In this document: piece after piece, positions 6,888 through 8,414 of the stretch
Numbering within the stretch: the stretch's first letter is position 1
How the letters are laid out: the number at the start of each line of letters is the position of its first letter
Source: Bacteroidales bacterium
Lineage (GTDB): Bacteria > Bacteroidota > Bacteroidia > Bacteroidales > VadinHA17
Direction: 5' to 3'
Assembly (NCBI GenBank): GCA_003155705.1
Contig: PMEC01000095.1
Location: 129 to 8,542, forward strand
DNA length: 8,414 nt
Made by a program: the position numbers and the translations under genes
Notes under the pieces: model-generated
Database searches by the model: none
What the model was told of the DNA's origin: nothing
What the model saw: only the letters and a program-made list of their open reading frames with translations

Positions 6888-7889
6888 ATGAAAAAAATTT
6901 TAGTCGCAGGTGCTGGGGGTTTTATAGCCGGACACATAGTTAAAGAGCTTATTAAAAAAGGAAATACAGTTAGAGCGGTTGATATAAAGCCATTAAATGA
7001 ATGGTACCAGGTTTCAACGGAAGCTGATAATCTGGTTCTGGATCTGCGTCTCAGGGAGAATTGTTATCGGGCTGTTAACGGTTACAATGAGGTCTTTAAC
7101 CTGGCTGCAGATATGGGTGGAATGGGCTTTATTGAAAACAACAAAGCTGCCTGCATGATAAGTGTGCTTATTAATTCTCACCTTCTTTTAGCTGCGCGTG
7201 ATTGTGGAATTGACAGATTTTTTTATGCATCTTCTGCCTGTGTCTACAATGGAGAAAAGCAGACGGATCCAAATAATCCGGGACTGAAGGAATCAGATGC
7301 ATATCCTGCCCTGGCTGAGGATGGCTATGGCTGGGAAAAACTTTTCAGCGAGAGAATGTGCCGTCATTTTATGGAGGATTTTGGTCTGACAACAAGGGTT
7401 GCCAGGTTTCATAACGTCTATGGCCCGTTTGGCACTTTTGATGGCGGGAGGGAAAAAGCACCTGCTGCCATCTGCCGGAAAGTGATTGAAGCATCTGTTA
7501 CAGGCAATAAGGAAATCGTTATATGGGGTGACGGTCTCCAGACCCGAAGCTTCATGTATATCGATGATTGCATCAAAGGAATAATTGATATAATGTACAG
7601 TAATATCCGGGAACCTATCAACCTTGGAAGCAGTGAAATGGTCTCTATAAACCAGCTGGTTGATATCGTGGAAGATATAGCCGGTTACAAACTGGAAAGA
7701 AAATATGACCTTGGAGCTCCTAAAGGTGTTCGTGGCAGAAACAGTGAAAATACTCTGATAAGACATTATCTGAATTGGGAACCATCAATTCCTCTCAGAA
7801 CAGGGATGAAAAAAACTTATGACTGGATAAAAGAACAGGTAGTAAATGATTCGAGGATCACAAAAGGGACAAACAGGTTTAATAAATAG
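6888..7889 (+). CDS. GDP-mannose 3,5-epimerase-like extended SDR (nucleotide-sugar epimerase)
   Basis: This is a 333-residue cytoplasmic protein with no signal peptide. A Rossmann NAD-binding loop GAGGFIAG lies at 8-15 and D32 ends the second strand. It matches plant GDP-mannose 3,5-epimerase (GME) in long stretches: ADMGGMGFI (74-82), FFYASSACVY (111-120), RFHNVYGPFGTF (173-184), GGREKAPAA (186-194), WGDGLQTRSF (213-222) and GVRGRNS (280-286). The catalytic residues C118, Y147, K151 and K190 correspond to C145, Y174, K178 and K217 of Arabidopsis GME at a constant offset of 27. The plant enzyme converts GDP-D-mannose to GDP-L-galactose and GDP-L-gulose through a 4-keto intermediate. The homology is strong, and the same chemistry is likely, though the nucleotide and sugar are unproven. 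The next gene begins 12 bases after the TAG stop, so the two form an operon for an activated sugar, probably for surface polysaccharide or glycan decoration. Confidence 0.88.
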   Translation: MKKILVAGAGGFIAGHIVKELIKKGNTVRAVDIKPLNEWYQVSTEADNLVLDLRLRENCYRAVNGYNEVFNLAADMGGMGFIENNKAACMISVLINSHLLLAARDCGIDRFFYASSACVYNGEKQTDPNNPGLKESDAYPALAEDGYGWEKLFSERMCRHFMEDFGLTTRVARFHNVYGPFGTFDGGREKAPAAICRKVIEASVTGNKEIVIWGDGLQTRSFMYIDDCIKGIIDIMYSNIREPINLGSSEMVSINQLVDIVEDIAGYKLERKYDLGAPKGVRGRNSENTLIRHYLNWEPSIPLRTGMKKTYDWIKEQVVNDSRITKGTNRFNK

Positions 7890-7901
7890 AGCTGCTTCAA
7901 A

Positions 7902-8414
7902 ATGAAAACCAAAAAGGTTTTTGTAAGCGGCTGTTTTGATCTTCTTCATGGAGGGCACATTGCGTTTTTTAAGACAGCCGCATCTTATGGTGATCTTTAT
8001 GTCAGCGTTGGCAGAGATGATAACCTGTTCAACCTTAAAGGTAAAAAACCATATTTCTCAGAGGAAGAGCGGTTATATATTGTCAAATCCATAAGATACG
8101 TCAGCGAAGCTTTTCTTGCCTCCGGTTCGGGAATGCTTGATTTTGAACCTGACCTGAAAAGAATCAGACCTGATATCTTTCTTGTCAACTATGATGGCAG
8201 TACTCCTGAAAAGGAAAAGTTGTGCAGACAATTGGGTATTGAATATATTGTTCTGGAGCGTATTCCTGAACCCGGATTGCCAGCCCGTTCAAGTTCAGGA
8301 TCAAAAAAGGAATTGAGATTCCCCTACAGATTATGTCTTGCAGGTGGTTGGATAGATCAACCCTGGGTTTCGAAAATATCTCCGGGATCCGTAGTGGTTG
8401 CTCAAATATGGCCC
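7902..8414 (+). CDS. HxGH nucleotidylyltransferase fused to a GHMP sugar kinase (3' end outside the window)
   Basis: An ATG at 7902, 12 bases after the epimerase gene, opens a frame that runs to the last base without a stop; 171 residues are visible. Residues 5-24 are the start of a cytidylyltransferase-type fold with the nucleotide-binding motif H16-G-G-H19 in CFDLLHGGH. YVSVGRDD, then EEERLYIVKSIRYV and PDIFLVNYDG (about 90-99), follow the usual layout of glycerol-3-phosphate cytidylyltransferase and HldE-like transferases. After a short Ser/Gly-rich linker (about 127-136), residues 139-171 read as the N-terminal strand of a GHMP kinase: RFPYRLCLAGGWIDQP, similar to the opening of sugar kinases such as HddA. 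The ATP-binding glycine-rich motif would lie beyond the window. The predicted role is to phosphorylate a sugar and then transfer a nucleotide to it, in one polypeptide. The transferase half is confident; the kinase half rests on about 30 residues. Confidence 0.75.
   Translation, partial: MKTKKVFVSGCFDLLHGGHIAFFKTAASYGDLYVSVGRDDNLFNLKGKKPYFSEEERLYIVKSIRYVSEAFLASGSGMLDFEPDLKRIRPDIFLVNYDGSTPEKEKLCRQLGIEYIVLERIPEPGLPARSSSGSKKELRFPYRLCLAGGWIDQPWVSKISPGSVVVAQIWP

Noticed and set aside
6874..6888. TTATAA-TTG-TTATAA repeat running into the epimerase start codon, as a possible operator
   Set aside because: It is short and made almost only of A and T in an AT-rich spacer, so chance is a sufficient explanation.
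7293..7766. 157-codon open frame on the minus strand within the epimerase gene
   Set aside because: The + strand protein here is highly conserved with GME, and the minus-strand translation has no recognisable domain.

Overview
The window looks like a piece of a Bacteroidota (Bacteroidetes-type) chromosome. The base composition is moderately AT-rich. Start codons are preceded by A/T-rich leaders without a clear Shine-Dalgarno sequence. Secreted glycosidases sit next to each other with tight spacing, as in the polysaccharide-degrading members of this phylum. This assignment is inference; there is no rRNA or other phylogenetic marker here. All seven genes are on the + strand, and I see no tRNA, rRNA, CRISPR array, insertion sequence or convincing intrinsic terminator.

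Region 1 (1-1619) holds the 3' end of an unrecognised gene and, 14 bases downstream, a 399-residue protein. That protein has a long coiled coil followed by a PD-(D/E)XK-like core (P197-D198, then D211-A-K213), the architecture of RmuC nuclease-like proteins, but it is divergent.

Region 2 (1663-6714) is a compact three-gene glycan-processing unit, with every product carrying an N-terminal signal sequence. It contains a GH27-type glycosidase with both catalytic aspartates but a changed sugar-binding pair, a GH31 enzyme most like alpha-xylosidases, and a class C beta-lactamase-fold serine hydrolase whose ATG overlaps the GH31 stop codon. No SusC/SusD pair, transporter or regulator is in view, so the target glycan is not fixed by context. 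Alpha-xylosylated, alpha-galactosylated or alpha-glucan side chains are all possible.

Region 3 (6715-8414) begins with an AT-rich spacer of 173 bases, the only sizeable non-coding stretch. It is followed by a cytoplasmic nucleotide-sugar unit. The first gene is a bacterial homologue of plant GDP-mannose 3,5-epimerase that keeps all the key catalytic residues at a constant numbering offset. Twelve bases later begins a gene cut by the window end. It encodes an HxGH-type nucleotidylyltransferase joined to the start of a GHMP sugar kinase domain. This fusion next to a GME-like epimerase is the most interesting part of the window. It suggests a sugar-activation route in which one polypeptide phosphorylates a sugar and transfers a nucleotide to it, while the epimerase interconverts the nucleotide sugar.
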